NCBI GenBank assembly: GCA_035260545.1
Contig: DATFUZ010000054.1
Span: forward strand, 16,654 to 80,653
Direction: 5' to 3'
Source: DATDDB01 sp035260545
GTDB lineage: Bacteria; Pseudomonadota; Gammaproteobacteria; Burkholderiales; Gallionellaceae
DNA length: 64,000 nt
Numbering within the stretch: position 1 is the first letter of the stretch; every line of letters begins with the position of its first letter. The position numbers were made by a program, and so were the translations under genes. Shown here in pieces: positions 26,340 through 35,236 of this stretch. The notes under the pieces were generated by a model. That model made no database searches. It had not been told where the DNA came from and saw nothing but the letters and a program-made list of their open reading frames with translations.

Positions 26340-27395
26340 ATGACTCTGCACGTACACGGTTACGCCGCACAGGCCGCCAAATCAGACCTCGCACCCTATC
26401 GCTTCACGCGCCGCGACCCGCGTCCCGACGATGTGGTGATCGACATCCTGTATTGCGGCGTGTGCCACACCGATGTGCACTATGTGCACAACGACTGGGG
26501 CCGCGCCAATTATCCGCTGGTGCCCGGGCACGAGATCGTCGGCCGCGTCGCCAGCGTGGGGAAGGGCGTCACCCGCTTCAAGGCGGGCGATCATGTAGCC
26601 GTGGGTTGCATGGTGGATTCCTGCCGCGAGTGCGCGCCATGTGAACACGGGCTGGAGCAGTATTGCGAGAACGGCGCGACCTTCACCTACAACAATTTCG
26701 ACCGTCACGACCACACGCCCACCTACGGCGGCTATTCAGACCGTATCGTGGTGTCCGACCGCTTCGTGCTCCGGGTACCGGACGGACTGGATCTCGCGGG
26801 TGCCGCACCCCTGCTCTGCGCGGGCATCACCACCTGGTCGCCGCTGCGCCACTGGAAGGTGGGGCCAGGCAGCCGCATTGCGGTCGTCGGCCTGGGCGGG
26901 CTGGGCCACATGGCGCTCAAGCTGGCGCGCGCGCTGGGCGCGCACGTGACGCTGCTCACCCGCTCCCCCGGCAAGGAACAGGATGCGCGCCGCCTGGGCG
27001 CGGACGCGGTCGTGATCTCCACCGACCCCGCGCAGATGGAAAAAGTGAAAGGCCGCTTCCAACTGATCATCGACACCGTGCCCTATGCCCACGACCTCAA
27101 CCCCTACGTATCCACGCTTTCGCTCAACGGCACACTGGTGCTGGTCGGATTTCTGGGCAACCTCGACCCGATGCTGAACACGGTGCCGCTGATCATGGGG
27201 CGCAAGGCGGTGGCCGGCTCGGTGATCGGCGGCATTCCCGAGACCCAGGAAGTGCTCGACTTCTGCGGCGAGCACGGCATCACTGCCGATGTGGAAGTGA
27301 TCAAGATGCAGGACATCAACCACGCCTACCAGCGCATGATGAAAAGCGATGTGAAATACCGCTTCGTCATCGACATGGCCTCGCTGCAGGCGTGA
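26340..27395 (+). CDS. Zinc-dependent alcohol dehydrogenase (YahK/CAD-like)
   Basis: The 351-residue MDR-family oxidoreductase has the catalytic zinc site (GVCHTDVH and GHEIVG), the structural zinc cysteines (CMVDSCRECAPCEHGLEQYC, about residues 91-110) and an NADP-type Rossmann motif GLGGLGHMALK near residue 185. It should reduce aldehydes or oxidise primary alcohols with NADP(H). GGGAGG precedes the ATG. It lies between two copies of a duplicated leader sequence. The natural substrate is unknown. Confidence 0.92.
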   Translation: MTLHVHGYAAQAAKSDLAPYRFTRRDPRPDDVVIDILYCGVCHTDVHYVHNDWGRANYPLVPGHEIVGRVASVGKGVTRFKAGDHVAVGCMVDSCRECAPCEHGLEQYCENGATFTYNNFDRHDHTPTYGGYSDRIVVSDRFVLRVPDGLDLAGAAPLLCAGITTWSPLRHWKVGPGSRIAVVGLGGLGHMALKLARALGAHVTLLTRSPGKEQDARRLGADAVVISTDPAQMEKVKGRFQLIIDTVPYAHDLNPYVSTLSLNGTLVLVGFLGNLDPMLNTVPLIMGRKAVAGSVIGGIPETQEVLDFCGEHGITADVEVIKMQDINHAYQRMMKSDVKYRFVIDMASLQA

Positions 27396-27425
27396 TTCCG
27401 GCTGGTCCGGAAAAGGGAAGCTGCG

Positions 27426-27644
27426 CTACGTCCGTTCAGCCTGCGCCTTTCCGGGGAAGGCCAGGCGCGAAAGCAGCATTCCGGGACAGATGCCGCTGAC
27501 CGCCGCGAAATAGAAGAAGCTGGGCGGCAGATAGAGCAGCCAGTGCGCCGCCGAGAACCCGGTCAGCCATATCCCCAGCCAGATGACCGATCCGGTAAAA
27601 AAGAAGAAAAACCGCATCGCCGAGCTGATCATGAATTTGCGCAT
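27426..27644 (-). CDS. Small inner-membrane protein (YgaP-TM/DUF2892-like)
   Basis: The 72-residue product has two hydrophobic helices (about residues 10-30 and 35-58) and a short basic tail. Size and layout resemble DUF2892 proteins, and the CPGM motif fits that family. The ATG at 27644 follows CGGGAGG. It converges with the alcohol dehydrogenase, 30 bases apart. Confidence 0.7.
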   Translation of the reverse strand: MRKFMISSAMRFFFFFTGSVIWLGIWLTGFSAAHWLLYLPPSFFYFAAVSGICPGMLLSRLAFPGKAQAERT

Positions 27645-27775
27645 GTTGTCCTCCCGAAATTGAAACCGTACACGAATGGCGGAGCTGCAATCATACTCCG
27701 ACCGCGGCGCATTCGGCAGTCGGCGGCTTGCACTTTGGTTTGGCCCCATTTCCCTGCCCACCAGCTCCGCTTGCG

Positions 27776-27877
27776 CTATCCCACTCCTTCCGCCGCAGTA
27801 TGCATATATGCATAATCAGCTCCTGACTATGCAGACGGGAGCACTCATGAGCGGTATCAATCTGTTTGAACAGCAGG
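27776..27877 (+). promoter_or_regulatory. Leader with palindrome and ribosome-site hairpin
   Basis: The leader contains a perfect 16-bp palindrome TATGCATATATGCATA (27799-27814) and then GCTCCTG-N10-CGGGAGC. This hairpin would pair with the GGGAG ribosome site of the gene starting at 27847. In the duplicate at 26063-26166 the stem is GCTCCCG/CGGGAGC, so a C-G pair replaces a U-G pair and pairing is conserved. This suggests post-transcriptional control. Confidence 0.55.
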
Positions 27878-28254
27878 CGCTGGCGCTGCGGGCGGCTGCG
27901 CCCGCCGTGCCGTCCCGGCGCCCCTCCCTGGTCCCGGCGCGCGAAACGCCGCTGGCGGCGGCGATGCGCTTCATCGAGGGGGCGAATGTTTCGCAGTGCG
28001 GCAAGGTGGCGGCGCAGCTCTCGGTGCGGCTGTTTGCCCTGGAAAAAATGCACGCCGGAATGAAGGCCGCCAACCTGAATGAGGCGGCGCAATTCATGGC
28101 CGATGCGGTGCTGAACATCGCAGCCGTGGCCGGCATGAACGGCGCGCGCGATGTCGAAGACGAGGCGCCCTGCACCTGCGGGCGCTGCGACGATTGCGTG
28201 GCCGCACGCTCGGACGAACACCACGACCGCAAGCGCGATGCCACGTCGGCCTGA
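27847..28254 (+). CDS. Hypothetical protein with C-terminal Cys cluster
   Basis: The 135-residue soluble product has a helical middle (about residues 40-105) and a C-terminal CTCGRCDDC segment (about residues 114-122) that could bind zinc or an iron-sulfur cluster. A Lys/Asp/His-rich tail follows. GGGAG lies before the ATG, partly sequestered in a leader hairpin. Three bases after its stop begins the 3' end of a convergent metalloprotease-like gene. The family is not recognised. Confidence 0.7.
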   Translation: MSGINLFEQQALALRAAAPAVPSRRPSLVPARETPLAAAMRFIEGANVSQCGKVAAQLSVRLFALEKMHAGMKAANLNEAAQFMADAVLNIAAVAGMNGARDVEDEAPCTCGRCDDCVAARSDEHHDRKRDATSA

Positions 28255-28257
28255 TCG

Positions 28258-28719
28258 CTAGTCCGCGATCTCGTGCGCCCGCGCGTCCTGCTCCAGCGGG
28301 GCGTCGGCGTAGCCATCTTCCACCAGCTGTTCCAGATAGACCGGCAAAAAGGCGGCAATCGAACCGGCTTGCTCGTATTGATGCACGTGGCGGAATTCAT
28401 GCGAATACAGACGCGCGCTTTCGTGCCCGCGCCGCACGACCACGGTATGGCCCAGGGTGAGGCCCAGGCTCTGCGGGCCCAGAAAGTCGGTCGCCATGGC
28501 GGCAACTTGCAGCAGAGGGTGCTCGGGATAGGGCATCTGGTCCACGACCAGCAGGCGGATCTTGTCCGGCTGGACCACGCCCACGCGCCGGGCGAGCGCC
28601 TGCTCCGCCGCTTCCAGCGGCCTGCCGGACATCGCCGCATATTCGGCAGTGGCCTCGGCCCACTGGACGGCATGCGGCATCAAGCCGGGCAACTCCTTCC
28701 TCAGGTCAAAAAATCCCAT
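28258..28719 (-). CDS. Putative zinc metallopeptidase-like protein
   Basis: The 153-residue protein contains HEFRH (residues 107-111), a fit to the HExxH zinc motif, followed by HQYEQ and a distal acidic PLEQDARAHE segment that may give the third ligand. Similar short DUF4157-like or toxin-associated proteins carry such an HE-x-x-H-x-x-Q core. There is no signal peptide. GGGAG precedes the ATG. Whether it cleaves protein is unknown; the catalytic residues appear intact. Confidence 0.7.
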   Translation of the reverse strand: MGFFDLRKELPGLMPHAVQWAEATAEYAAMSGRPLEAAEQALARRVGVVQPDKIRLLVVDQMPYPEHPLLQVAAMATDFLGPQSLGLTLGHTVVVRRGHESARLYSHEFRHVHQYEQAGSIAAFLPVYLEQLVEDGYADAPLEQDARAHEIAD

Positions 28720-28934
28720 TTCCGTACTCCCGCATTTAGTTATAAACTGAGTATGGTTATTTTAATGGTAAACCCCATATTGAGATAATGTCATTGTTAG
28801 ATAACGTCATCTTTATGCTATATGAATTTCCTGGGTATGTAACGGCATCGGCGGCTCGTCGGGCAGGGAACCAAGCCGCCATTCCCCGGTCTGCACAGGG
28901 ATTTCATTGCTGACAATATTCAGGAGGCCCTGGC

Positions 28935-29585
28935 ATGACGCCCAAACTGCTTCCCCTGCTGCTCGCCGCAGCGAGCGCGGCTGATCTTCCACCCCTCCCG
29001 GCCGAGGCGGCGGAGCTGGCTTACACCCGCGAGGCGCGGCGGCAATCCGGCAGCATCGCCTATATCCGCAGCGACGGCGCATGGGAAGGTTATTGGCCGC
29101 GTGGCGACGCCGAATACGTGGAATACACGGTGAGCGGCAAGGCACAGCTTAACGACGGCTTCCACATCGTGCTCAAGCCGGGGCTGGGGCTGATGCTGAC
29201 CTTTGCCGACCGGCGCAAGTTCGCCTCCGGGCCGGACCTGCTGGAGGCGCACAAGCAATGGGAGCTCGCCTACTGGCGGCGGAAAGCGGGTCAGGTGGAA
29301 GCACGCGACCGCAGCGACCTCGCCGGGGGACGCAGCGACATCAAGATCACCGAACTCAGTCTCACGCAGGAAGGCGAGCCGATGAGGGCCTGCCTCATCG
29401 GCGCGGCCGCGCCGGATGGCGTCTTCGCCTTCGCGGTATCCCCGGTCTCGACGGGGGACGACGCCCTGGTGCGGCGCATCGCGGACAGCATCCGCGTGGT
29501 GAAGCATCCGCTGGACATCGCCGCCGTCACCGCGCGCATCAAGGCCAAGGGATCCGCCGCCCCGCCCGCTCAGCGCCAGCACTAG
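28935..29585 (+). CDS. Secreted protein, unknown
   Basis: The 216-residue product has a short signal peptide and a mature domain with repeated aromatic strands (AYIRSDGAWEGYWPRGDAEY; HIVLKPGLGLMLTF). It ends in a basic Ala/Pro tail. Similar folds occur in periplasmic proteins of unknown role. TTCAGGAGGC upstream of the ATG is a strong ribosome site. It is convergent with the next gene. No catalytic motif is visible. Confidence 0.7.
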   Translation: MTPKLLPLLLAAASAADLPPLPAEAAELAYTREARRQSGSIAYIRSDGAWEGYWPRGDAEYVEYTVSGKAQLNDGFHIVLKPGLGLMLTFADRRKFASGPDLLEAHKQWELAYWRRKAGQVEARDRSDLAGGRSDIKITELSLTQEGEPMRACLIGAAAPDGVFAFAVSPVSTGDDALVRRIADSIRVVKHPLDIAAVTARIKAKGSAAPPAQRQH

Positions 29586-29606
29586 CGCCGCCTCAAGCGG
29601 ACAGCC

Positions 29607-30233
29607 TCAGCGCGCCTGGCGCACCGTCACGTCGCGCACGGCCTGCGGCACGTCCATCCATTTCAGGAAATCCGGCAGGGCCGCATCCATCCGCGCGCGG
29701 CTTTGCGCGCCCAGCACGAGCACCAGCGCATGGCGCCGGCTCGCGCTCTTGCAGATGAAATAGGTCTCGTAGGGGAGGTAGGCCGCATGATCGGGATAGG
29801 CCAGCGCAAGGCCGAGGCATGAACCGCCGCCCCTCCCGGCGGCCTTCATCGGCAGGCGGTGGCTGAGGTGTTTCAGGACGCGCGTGCCCGGCCGCTGCGC
29901 GCGCAGCCGCTTGAAATCCGCGGCAAGCAGCGCCTTGAGCGAGCGCCCCTCGAACGGCAGGGTGCCCACGCCGAAATACAGCGGCGTATTCCGCACCGAT
30001 GCCACGCCGTCCGGCAGCAGCACCATGAGGATGCCGAACGCCTGGGCGGCGTCGTAATTCATGCGGTAGCCCGGGATCTCGCAGCCGGTGACCACATGGT
30101 CGCGGCTGGCCGAGTACGGCATGTAGCAGGTCATGCCCGAGGGCGCAAGGCCGCCGTCTCCGGCGCCGCCCTGCGCCCACGCCGGCGCGACGCACATGAA
30201 CAACACGGCAGTGCAGACGGCAAGCAGTCTCAT
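29607..30233 (-). CDS. Periplasmic protein, unknown
   Basis: The 208-residue product has a 20-residue signal peptide ending AWA. The mature part has Cys residues in MTCYMPY, VTGCEIPGY, GGSCLGLA and YFICKS, probably two disulfides, and an Arg/Ala-rich helix. The frame was selected over a parallel overlapping one because it has the signal peptide and an AAGGGGG ribosome site at 30233. The family is unrecognised. Confidence 0.7.
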   Translation of the reverse strand: MRLLAVCTAVLFMCVAPAWAQGGAGDGGLAPSGMTCYMPYSASRDHVVTGCEIPGYRMNYDAAQAFGILMVLLPDGVASVRNTPLYFGVGTLPFEGRSLKALLAADFKRLRAQRPGTRVLKHLSHRLPMKAAGRGGGSCLGLALAYPDHAAYLPYETYFICKSASRRHALVLVLGAQSRARMDAALPDFLKWMDVPQAVRDVTVRQAR

Positions 30234-30330
30234 ACGCCCCCTTTTCGCGGATTGCAGGCCGCATGGTAGCCGCCGTTGCAGCTCGTCGGCAACAGCGCCC
30301 GCGCAATGCGCGTCGACCAATGCGCGTCGG

Positions 30331-31656
30331 TCAGCGCGCTTCGTACAGATCGCGCCGCGTGAGCGGCACCGGGCGCGACCAGGCGTGGCGGCGCGAGGCG
30401 AGGATCTGGTAGATGCCGGTGATGCCCTCCTCGAACTGCAGCGCGCTGGCCGCCATATACAGCACCCAGATGCGGTAGGTGGGTTCGTTCACGTAGTGCA
30501 GCGCCAGTTCGTGCCGGTCTTCCAGCCGCTTCACCCACTCGCGCAGGGTAAGCGCGTAGTGCTGGCGCAGGCCTTCCACATCGTGAAGCTCGAAGCCGTT
30601 GTCCTCCATGATCTGCTGCACGGTGCTCACGGTTTCCAGCTCGCCGTCGGGGAAGACATAGCGATTGATGAATTCGGTGCCGACGCTGGTTTCCCAGCCG
30701 CCCTCCTCGCTGGTGATGCCGTGGTTGAGGAACAGCCCGCCGGGCTTGAGCAGACGCATGGCGGTCTGGAAATAGGTGGGGAGGTTCTTCAGCCCGACGT
30801 GCTCGAACATGCCTACGCTGACCAGCTTGTCGTAGCGCGCCTCGCCCGGCACATCGCGGTAGTCCATCAGCGCCACGCTCACCCGGCCCTGCAGCCCGCG
30901 CGCTTCGATCAGGCGCTGCACGTGATCGTGCTGATGCCGGCTTAAGGTGATGCCGTGCGCCTGCACACCGTAGTGTTCCGCCGCCCAGCACACCAGCGCA
31001 CCCCAGCCGCAGCCGATGTCGAGTAGTTGCTCCCCGGGCTTGAGCCGCAGCTTGCGGCAGATATGGTCCAGCTTGTTCTCCTGCGCCTGCTCCAGGGTCT
31101 GATCCGCGTCCTCGTAATAGGCGCAGGAATACACCATGCGCTCGTCCAGCCACAGGCGGTAGAAGTCGTCCGATACGTCGTAGTGAAAGGAAACTGCGTC
31201 GCTGTTATAGTCTTTGCTGAAGGATTCAGCGCCGCGCCCGATGGCCCGGCCCCAGCGCGGCGCCTGGTCCCCGTCGTTTTCGCCGTGCCGGGCGCGTATC
31301 ATCAGTGCCTTGAACGCCAGGCGCAGCTTGTCGCCCAGGGTGAGGCGCAGCGCCTCCAGATGCCAGCGGATCTTGATCGCGCTGTAGATGTCGCCTTCGA
31401 TGTCCACGTCGCCGTGCAGGTAGAATTCCGCCAGACGCAACGGATCGCGGTTGAGCGCCATGCCGCGGAAGGCGGCGGGCGAGTGAAAGGTCAGGCCCAT
31501 CCGCGGATTGCCCCGGCCAAGCTGGAGTTCCGTACCTTCCCATAGACGGAAGCGGATGCCGCCCTCGAAGCTGTCGAACAGGCGGTGCAGGATGTATTTA
31601 GCCGACTCGACGCCCGCGTCGAGGGGAGCCAGGTTTTCGCCATAGGTATTTTCCAT
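30331..31656 (-). CDS. cfa: Cyclopropane-fatty-acyl-phospholipid synthase
   Basis: The 441-residue enzyme transfers a methylene group from SAM to unsaturated acyl chains of membrane phospholipids. The SAM site LDIGCGWGALVCWAAEHYG lies near residue 206, with CFA-type GMFEHVG and INRYVFPDGEL downstream. The N-terminal substrate domain is complete, and total length fits the CFA/mycolic acid methyltransferase family. A start at 31656 with AAGGAG is preferred over an extended frame. No partner gene is adjacent. Confidence 0.93.
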   Translation of the reverse strand: MENTYGENLAPLDAGVESAKYILHRLFDSFEGGIRFRLWEGTELQLGRGNPRMGLTFHSPAAFRGMALNRDPLRLAEFYLHGDVDIEGDIYSAIKIRWHLEALRLTLGDKLRLAFKALMIRARHGENDGDQAPRWGRAIGRGAESFSKDYNSDAVSFHYDVSDDFYRLWLDERMVYSCAYYEDADQTLEQAQENKLDHICRKLRLKPGEQLLDIGCGWGALVCWAAEHYGVQAHGITLSRHQHDHVQRLIEARGLQGRVSVALMDYRDVPGEARYDKLVSVGMFEHVGLKNLPTYFQTAMRLLKPGGLFLNHGITSEEGGWETSVGTEFINRYVFPDGELETVSTVQQIMEDNGFELHDVEGLRQHYALTLREWVKRLEDRHELALHYVNEPTYRIWVLYMAASALQFEEGITGIYQILASRRHAWSRPVPLTRRDLYEAR

Positions 31657-32045
31657 GCCACCACGCTCCTTTCGTAATTGGGCCGCAAGCATGCCGGGAA
31701 AACGCGCCGAAGGCAGGCGTAGCGGCCAAGCATCTGATTACCATCAACTTAACAGGAAACATGCGTCTGCATACGCCCCGGCGCAGGAACGTCATTCGGC
31801 CGGAGGCGAGGCCTTCCCTTGCGCATTTCGGCAAAGACGGGATGCCGGAGATTAGGCACCTGCGGGAAGGCATACCATGCAGGTCTACTTTATTACGCCA
31901 ATTGTCGTGAGAGTCAATACCTGTATTGCAGTATCCGGTCACGAAAGAGCCATGCGTAACGCATAGCCGGGGAAGGAGACGGAGGGAGCGGGCGCCCGGA
32001 TCGCCATGCGCTACGGCCAATAGCGAAAACGGCGGGACGAACAAT
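31657..32045. other. Intergenic region, no gene seen
   Basis: About 390 bases that are AT-richer than the flanks (TTAACAGG, ATTATAC-like stretches), probably with the cfa promoter. I see no coding frame, repeat or other named site. Confidence 0.4.
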
Positions 32046-32074
32046 AACAAAAAAACGGCGGGCTTGGCCCGCCG
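32046..32074 (-). terminator. Rho-independent terminator of the PsiF-like gene
   Basis: On the leftward strand an 8-bp GC stem (CGGCGGGC / GCCCGCCG, loop of 3) is followed by seven T residues and further T-rich sequence. It lies 25 bases after the stop of the PsiF-like gene. Confidence 0.88.
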
Positions 32075-32098
32075 CTTCCATGTGCTGCATGGGGCCGT

Positions 32099-32365
32099 TT
32101 ACTTCTTCGCGTCCGCTTCGCACTTCTTCATGAAGGCGGTCTTGGCCGCGCCCTTCAGCGGCTTGCCGTTCTTGCCCATGGCCTTGACCTCGCAGGCGGA
32201 AGGCGCCGGGGTGGCGTTCTTTTCACACTTCTTGATGAAAGCAGTCTTGGCCGCGCCTTTCAGCGGTTTGCCGTGCTTGTCCATCGCCTTCTCCGCGCAG
32301 GTGGCGGCAAAGGCGGTGTTGGCGAGTAACAAGGAGGCAAGTGCAATCGTTATCAGCTTACGCAT
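32099..32365 (-). CDS. PsiF-repeat protein
   Basis: The 88-residue exported protein has a signal peptide (about residues 1-20) and two PsiF repeats, each C-x-K-A-M-x-K-x-G-K-P-L-K-G-A-A-K-T-A-F-x-K-K-C. PsiF was found as a phosphate-starvation-inducible periplasmic protein in Escherichia coli; its biochemical role is unknown. AGGAG lies upstream of the ATG, and a strong terminator follows. The repeats are nearly identical, about 21 conserved residues each. Confidence 0.92.
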   Translation of the reverse strand: MRKLITIALASLLLANTAFAATCAEKAMDKHGKPLKGAAKTAFIKKCEKNATPAPSACEVKAMGKNGKPLKGAAKTAFMKKCEADAKK

Positions 32366-32470
32366 ATCAATCAGACTCCTGTATGTGGGGTTGCGATCCG
32401 GGCGGTGCAGGCCGCCGCGCGCGATTATATTCCCGCGCTCTCTTTATTGCATCACGCCCATCGCGCGGCG

Positions 32471-32914
32471 CTACGCCTTGATACCGAACAGGTTCTGCCA
32501 CCAGCGCCGGCGGCTGTTGGGCAACGGGGCCTCGTCCACGATCAGCGTCGGCGGGATCCGGCTCAGCACCCAGCGCGGCGGAATGCGCACACCGCTGGAG
32601 CCGCAGGAACTCCCAAGGTTGTGCGGGTCATAGATTTTGATAAAGGAGGGATTTTCCGCATCGTCGGCAAAGACGATGCCGCAATAATCGTACTCGTGCT
32701 CCCGGTGCAGCAAGGCGTCCACCTCGTCGATAAACGCGCGCAGCGCATCGGCGGATAGCGGCACCTGAGCGGGTTCCTCGCCGATGAGACTGACATACCA
32801 CCCCTCCGGCGCGCGGCGCACCTGTGCCCACAGCGCATCCAGTTGATCCCAGCGCAGCATGCCCTGAAATCTGCCGTTCATGCGCGCCGCGAAATTGCTA
32901 TCGGTGCTGTTCAT
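32471..32914 (-). CDS. Hypothetical protein with a C-terminal Trp/Arg tail
   Basis: The 147-residue soluble product has an alpha/beta core (GWYVSLIGEE; DYCGIVFADD; FIKIYDPHNLGSSCGSS) and ends RRRWWQNLFGIKA. The GSSCGSSG stretch is unusual. AAGGAGGAGCC precedes the ATG at 32914. It has no operon partner. I do not recognise the family; similar genes occur in betaproteobacteria as uncharacterised proteins. Confidence 0.7.
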   Translation of the reverse strand: MNSTDSNFAARMNGRFQGMLRWDQLDALWAQVRRAPEGWYVSLIGEEPAQVPLSADALRAFIDEVDALLHREHEYDYCGIVFADDAENPSFIKIYDPHNLGSSCGSSGVRIPPRWVLSRIPPTLIVDEAPLPNSRRRWWQNLFGIKA

Positions 32915-33017
32915 GGCTCCTCCTTCCGTCATCCGCCACACCCGGCGCAAGCATCACGCCATGGCCCTCGGCGTGGCTACCACGCCATGATCCATGATAG
33001 CAGTAATATGATGAGCT

Positions 33018-34052
33018 TTATTGGGCCGGGCTCCCCTTGGCCTCATACCAGGAGCGGGTGCGCTTGACCAGGGCAACCACCGACAGCATCACCGGCACTT
33101 CGATCAGCACGCCAACCACTGTGGCCAGCGCAGCACCCGACTGGAAGCCGAACAGGCTGATGGCGGCGGCTACTGCCAGTTCGAAGAAATTGGAGGCGCC
33201 AATCAGCGCGGACGGGCCCGCCACGCAATGGACCTCGCCGAAGCGGCGGTTGAGCCAGTAGGCAAAGCTGGAGGTGAAATACACTTGCAGGGTGATGGGC
33301 ACCGCAAGCATGACGATGATGAGCGGATGGGCGACGATGGCCTGGCCCTGAAACGCGAAAAGCAGCACCAGCGTCGCCAGCAGGGCGACGATGGAAAGCG
33401 GCCCCAGCAGGTGCAGGGTGCGCTGCATGGCGGCCTCGCCCTTTTTCAGCAGCAGCGCGCGCCAGACCTGGGCGAGCAGCACCGGCAACACGATGTAGAG
33501 CACGACGGAGGTGAGCAAGGTGGCCCAGGGCACGGTGATGGAGGAGATGCCGAGCAGCAGGGCCACGATGGGCGCATAGGCGAACACCATGATGGTGTCG
33601 TTGAGCGCGACCTGGCTCAGGGTGAACAGCGGCTCGCCGTTGACCAGCCTGCTCCACACGAACACCATCGCGGTGCAGGGCGCGGCAGCAAGCAGGATGA
33701 GCCCTGCGATATAGCTGTCGATCTGCGCGGCGGGCAGCCAGTGCGCGAAGATCTGGCGGATGAACAGCCAGCCCAGCAGCGCCATGGAGAACGGCTTCAC
33801 CGCCCAGTTGATAAACAGGGTGACGCCGATGCCGCGCCAGTGGCGGCGCACCTGATGCAGCGCGCCGAAATCCACGCGCAGCAGCATGGGCACGATCATC
33901 ACCCAGATCAGCAGACCGACCGGAATGTTGACATGCGCGATCTCCAGCCCGCCCAGCCAGTGGAAGGGCTCCGGAACGAAGCGGCCCAGCACCACGCCCA
34001 GCACGATGCACAGGAACACCCACAGCGTCAGGTAGCGCTCGAACAGGTTCAT
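33018..34052 (-). CDS. arsB: Arsenite efflux permease (ACR3 family)
   Basis: The 344-residue inner-membrane protein has ten transmembrane segments and the ACR3 hallmark AAPCTAMVFVWS, whose Cys is required for arsenite export in characterised members. ACR3 pumps arsenite (and often antimonite) using the proton gradient. It is third in an arsR-arsC-ACR3 operon, four bases after arsC. A GAGG box precedes the ATG. The arsB symbol is applied loosely here; acr3 would be equally proper. Confidence 0.95.
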   Translation of the reverse strand: MNLFERYLTLWVFLCIVLGVVLGRFVPEPFHWLGGLEIAHVNIPVGLLIWVMIVPMLLRVDFGALHQVRRHWRGIGVTLFINWAVKPFSMALLGWLFIRQIFAHWLPAAQIDSYIAGLILLAAAPCTAMVFVWSRLVNGEPLFTLSQVALNDTIMVFAYAPIVALLLGISSITVPWATLLTSVVLYIVLPVLLAQVWRALLLKKGEAAMQRTLHLLGPLSIVALLATLVLLFAFQGQAIVAHPLIIVMLAVPITLQVYFTSSFAYWLNRRFGEVHCVAGPSALIGASNFFELAVAAAISLFGFQSGAALATVVGVLIEVPVMLSVVALVKRTRSWYEAKGSPAQ

Positions 34053-34056
34053 GGCC

Positions 34057-34557
34057 TCAATCCTCGATGCGGCCGATCGCGGCCAGCTGCTCTTTCAGCG
34101 CCGCGGGTTCCATGCGGTCGAACGGCAGCGCCATGAAGGCGCGAATGCGCCGCTCGAGTTGCGCCCAGGCTTTCCCGAAGGCGGCGCGGCGCGCCGCCTC
34201 GCCCTCTACATGCGCGGGGTCGGCGATGCCCCAGTGCGCACTGGCGGGATGGCCGGGCCACACCGGACACGCTTCGTTCGCCGCGTTGTCGCACACGGTG
34301 AAGATGAAATCGAAGTGCGGCGCACCGGGAGCCGCAAATTCATCCCAGCTCTTGCTGCGCAGGCCGCTGGTGTCTATGCCCCTCTCCTGCAGCAGCGCCA
34401 GCGCGCCGGGATTCACCTTGCCCGCCGGCTTGCTGCCCGCGCTGTATGCGCGCACGCGCCCGCCGCCGAGTTCGTTGAACAGCACTTCGCCCAGGATGCT
34501 GCGGGCGGAATTGCCGGTGCAGAGCACCAGCACGTTATAGGTCTTTTCCTTGTTCAC
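34057..34557 (-). CDS. arsC: Arsenate reductase (thioredoxin/LMW-PTP type)
   Basis: The 166-residue protein has the low-molecular-weight phosphatase P-loop CTGNSARS near residue 14 and the Cys pair segment CDNAANEACPVWPG near residue 90, needed for disulfide relay. It reduces arsenate to arsenite for export by ACR3. The start is a GTG at 34557 with a GAGAGGGG box; a TTG farther upstream is less likely. It follows arsR by 36 bases. Confidence 0.94.
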   Translation of the reverse strand: MNKEKTYNVLVLCTGNSARSILGEVLFNELGGGRVRAYSAGSKPAGKVNPGALALLQERGIDTSGLRSKSWDEFAAPGAPHFDFIFTVCDNAANEACPVWPGHPASAHWGIADPAHVEGEAARRAAFGKAWAQLERRIRAFMALPFDRMEPAALKEQLAAIGRIED

Positions 34558-34593
34558 AACCCCTCTCTCTTTCTCCAACAGCAACGGATTTCT

Positions 34594-34911
34594 CTAACAA
34601 CCGCGGCGCGGCGCGCACTGCCCCGCATCGCCCGCGCAGCAGTGCTCGGTGAGGTAGTCGATGAGCTTGTCCATTTCCTTGTAGTTGGCGCTGTAGATCA
34701 CAAAGCGGCTCTCGCTGCGCGACTTCACCAGCCCGGCCTGCGCCAGCGCCTTGAGGTGGAAGGACAGCGTGGCTGGCGGGATGCGCAGCCTGTCGCCGAT
34801 CGCGCCCGCAGCCAGGCCCTCCTGCCCCGTCTGCACCAGCAGGCGGAAAATCGCCAGCCGCGTTTCCTGCGCCAGCGCGCCCAGCATCCCGACAGCAAGA
34901 TCGGCTTTCAT
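34594..34911 (-). CDS. arsR: ArsR-family arsenic-responsive repressor
   Basis: The 105-residue winged-helix protein (DNA-binding helix PPATLSFHLKALAQAGL) ends in CCAGDAGQCAPRRGC; several Cys near the C-terminus are a known arsenite-sensing arrangement in betaproteobacterial ArsR. It should repress the ars operon and release it on arsenite binding. TTGGAG lies six bases before the ATG at 34911. Its own promoter lies in the AT-rich stretch 34915-34960. Confidence 0.93.
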   Translation of the reverse strand: MKADLAVGMLGALAQETRLAIFRLLVQTGQEGLAAGAIGDRLRIPPATLSFHLKALAQAGLVKSRSESRFVIYSANYKEMDKLIDYLTEHCCAGDAGQCAPRRGC

Positions 34912-35012
34912 GCTCATCTCCAATTATTCTACCTTTCCAATAATACAGAAATGTTACGGCGCGCGCAAAACGCCAGCGCAATCGCGTCATGCGGCAAAGG
35001 ACCGCTCCACAG

Positions 35013-35058
35013 CAAAAAAGCCCTGATGCCGGCATTTTCATGCGCACATCAGGGCTTC
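35013..35058 (-). terminator. Rho-independent terminator after the tRNA pair
   Basis: A perfect 10-bp stem (AGCCCTGATG / CATCAGGGCT) with a loop of about 19 bases is followed leftward by six T residues. It ends the tRNA-Ala/tRNA-Glu transcript. Confidence 0.85.
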
Positions 35059-35065
35059 AAATAGG

Positions 35066-35141
35066 TGGCGTCCCCAACGAGATTCGAACTCGTGTTATCG
35101 CCGTGAAAGGGCGGTGTCCTAGGCCTCTAGACGATGGGGAC
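35066..35141 (-). tRNA. tRNA-Glu (UUC)
   Basis: The 76-base leftward gene has a GTCCCCA/TGGGGAC acceptor stem, a CCGCC-TTTCA-GGCGG anticodon arm, GTTCGAATC in the T-arm and an encoded CCA end. The anticodon is TTC. It shares a transcript with tRNA-Ala upstream. Confidence 0.97.
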
Positions 35142-35160
35142 GTGGTACTGCAATTCTCTC

Positions 35161-35236
<76 letters not shown>

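Noticed and set aside
29593..30306. A 237-residue frame overlapping the periplasmic protein at 29607-30233
   Set aside because: The parallel frame lacks a signal peptide and ribosome site; the chosen frame has both.
32970..32986. GGCGTGG-CTA-CCACGCC hairpin after the arsenite permease as a terminator
   Set aside because: A stem is present but no T-tract follows on the leftward strand, so termination is not supported.
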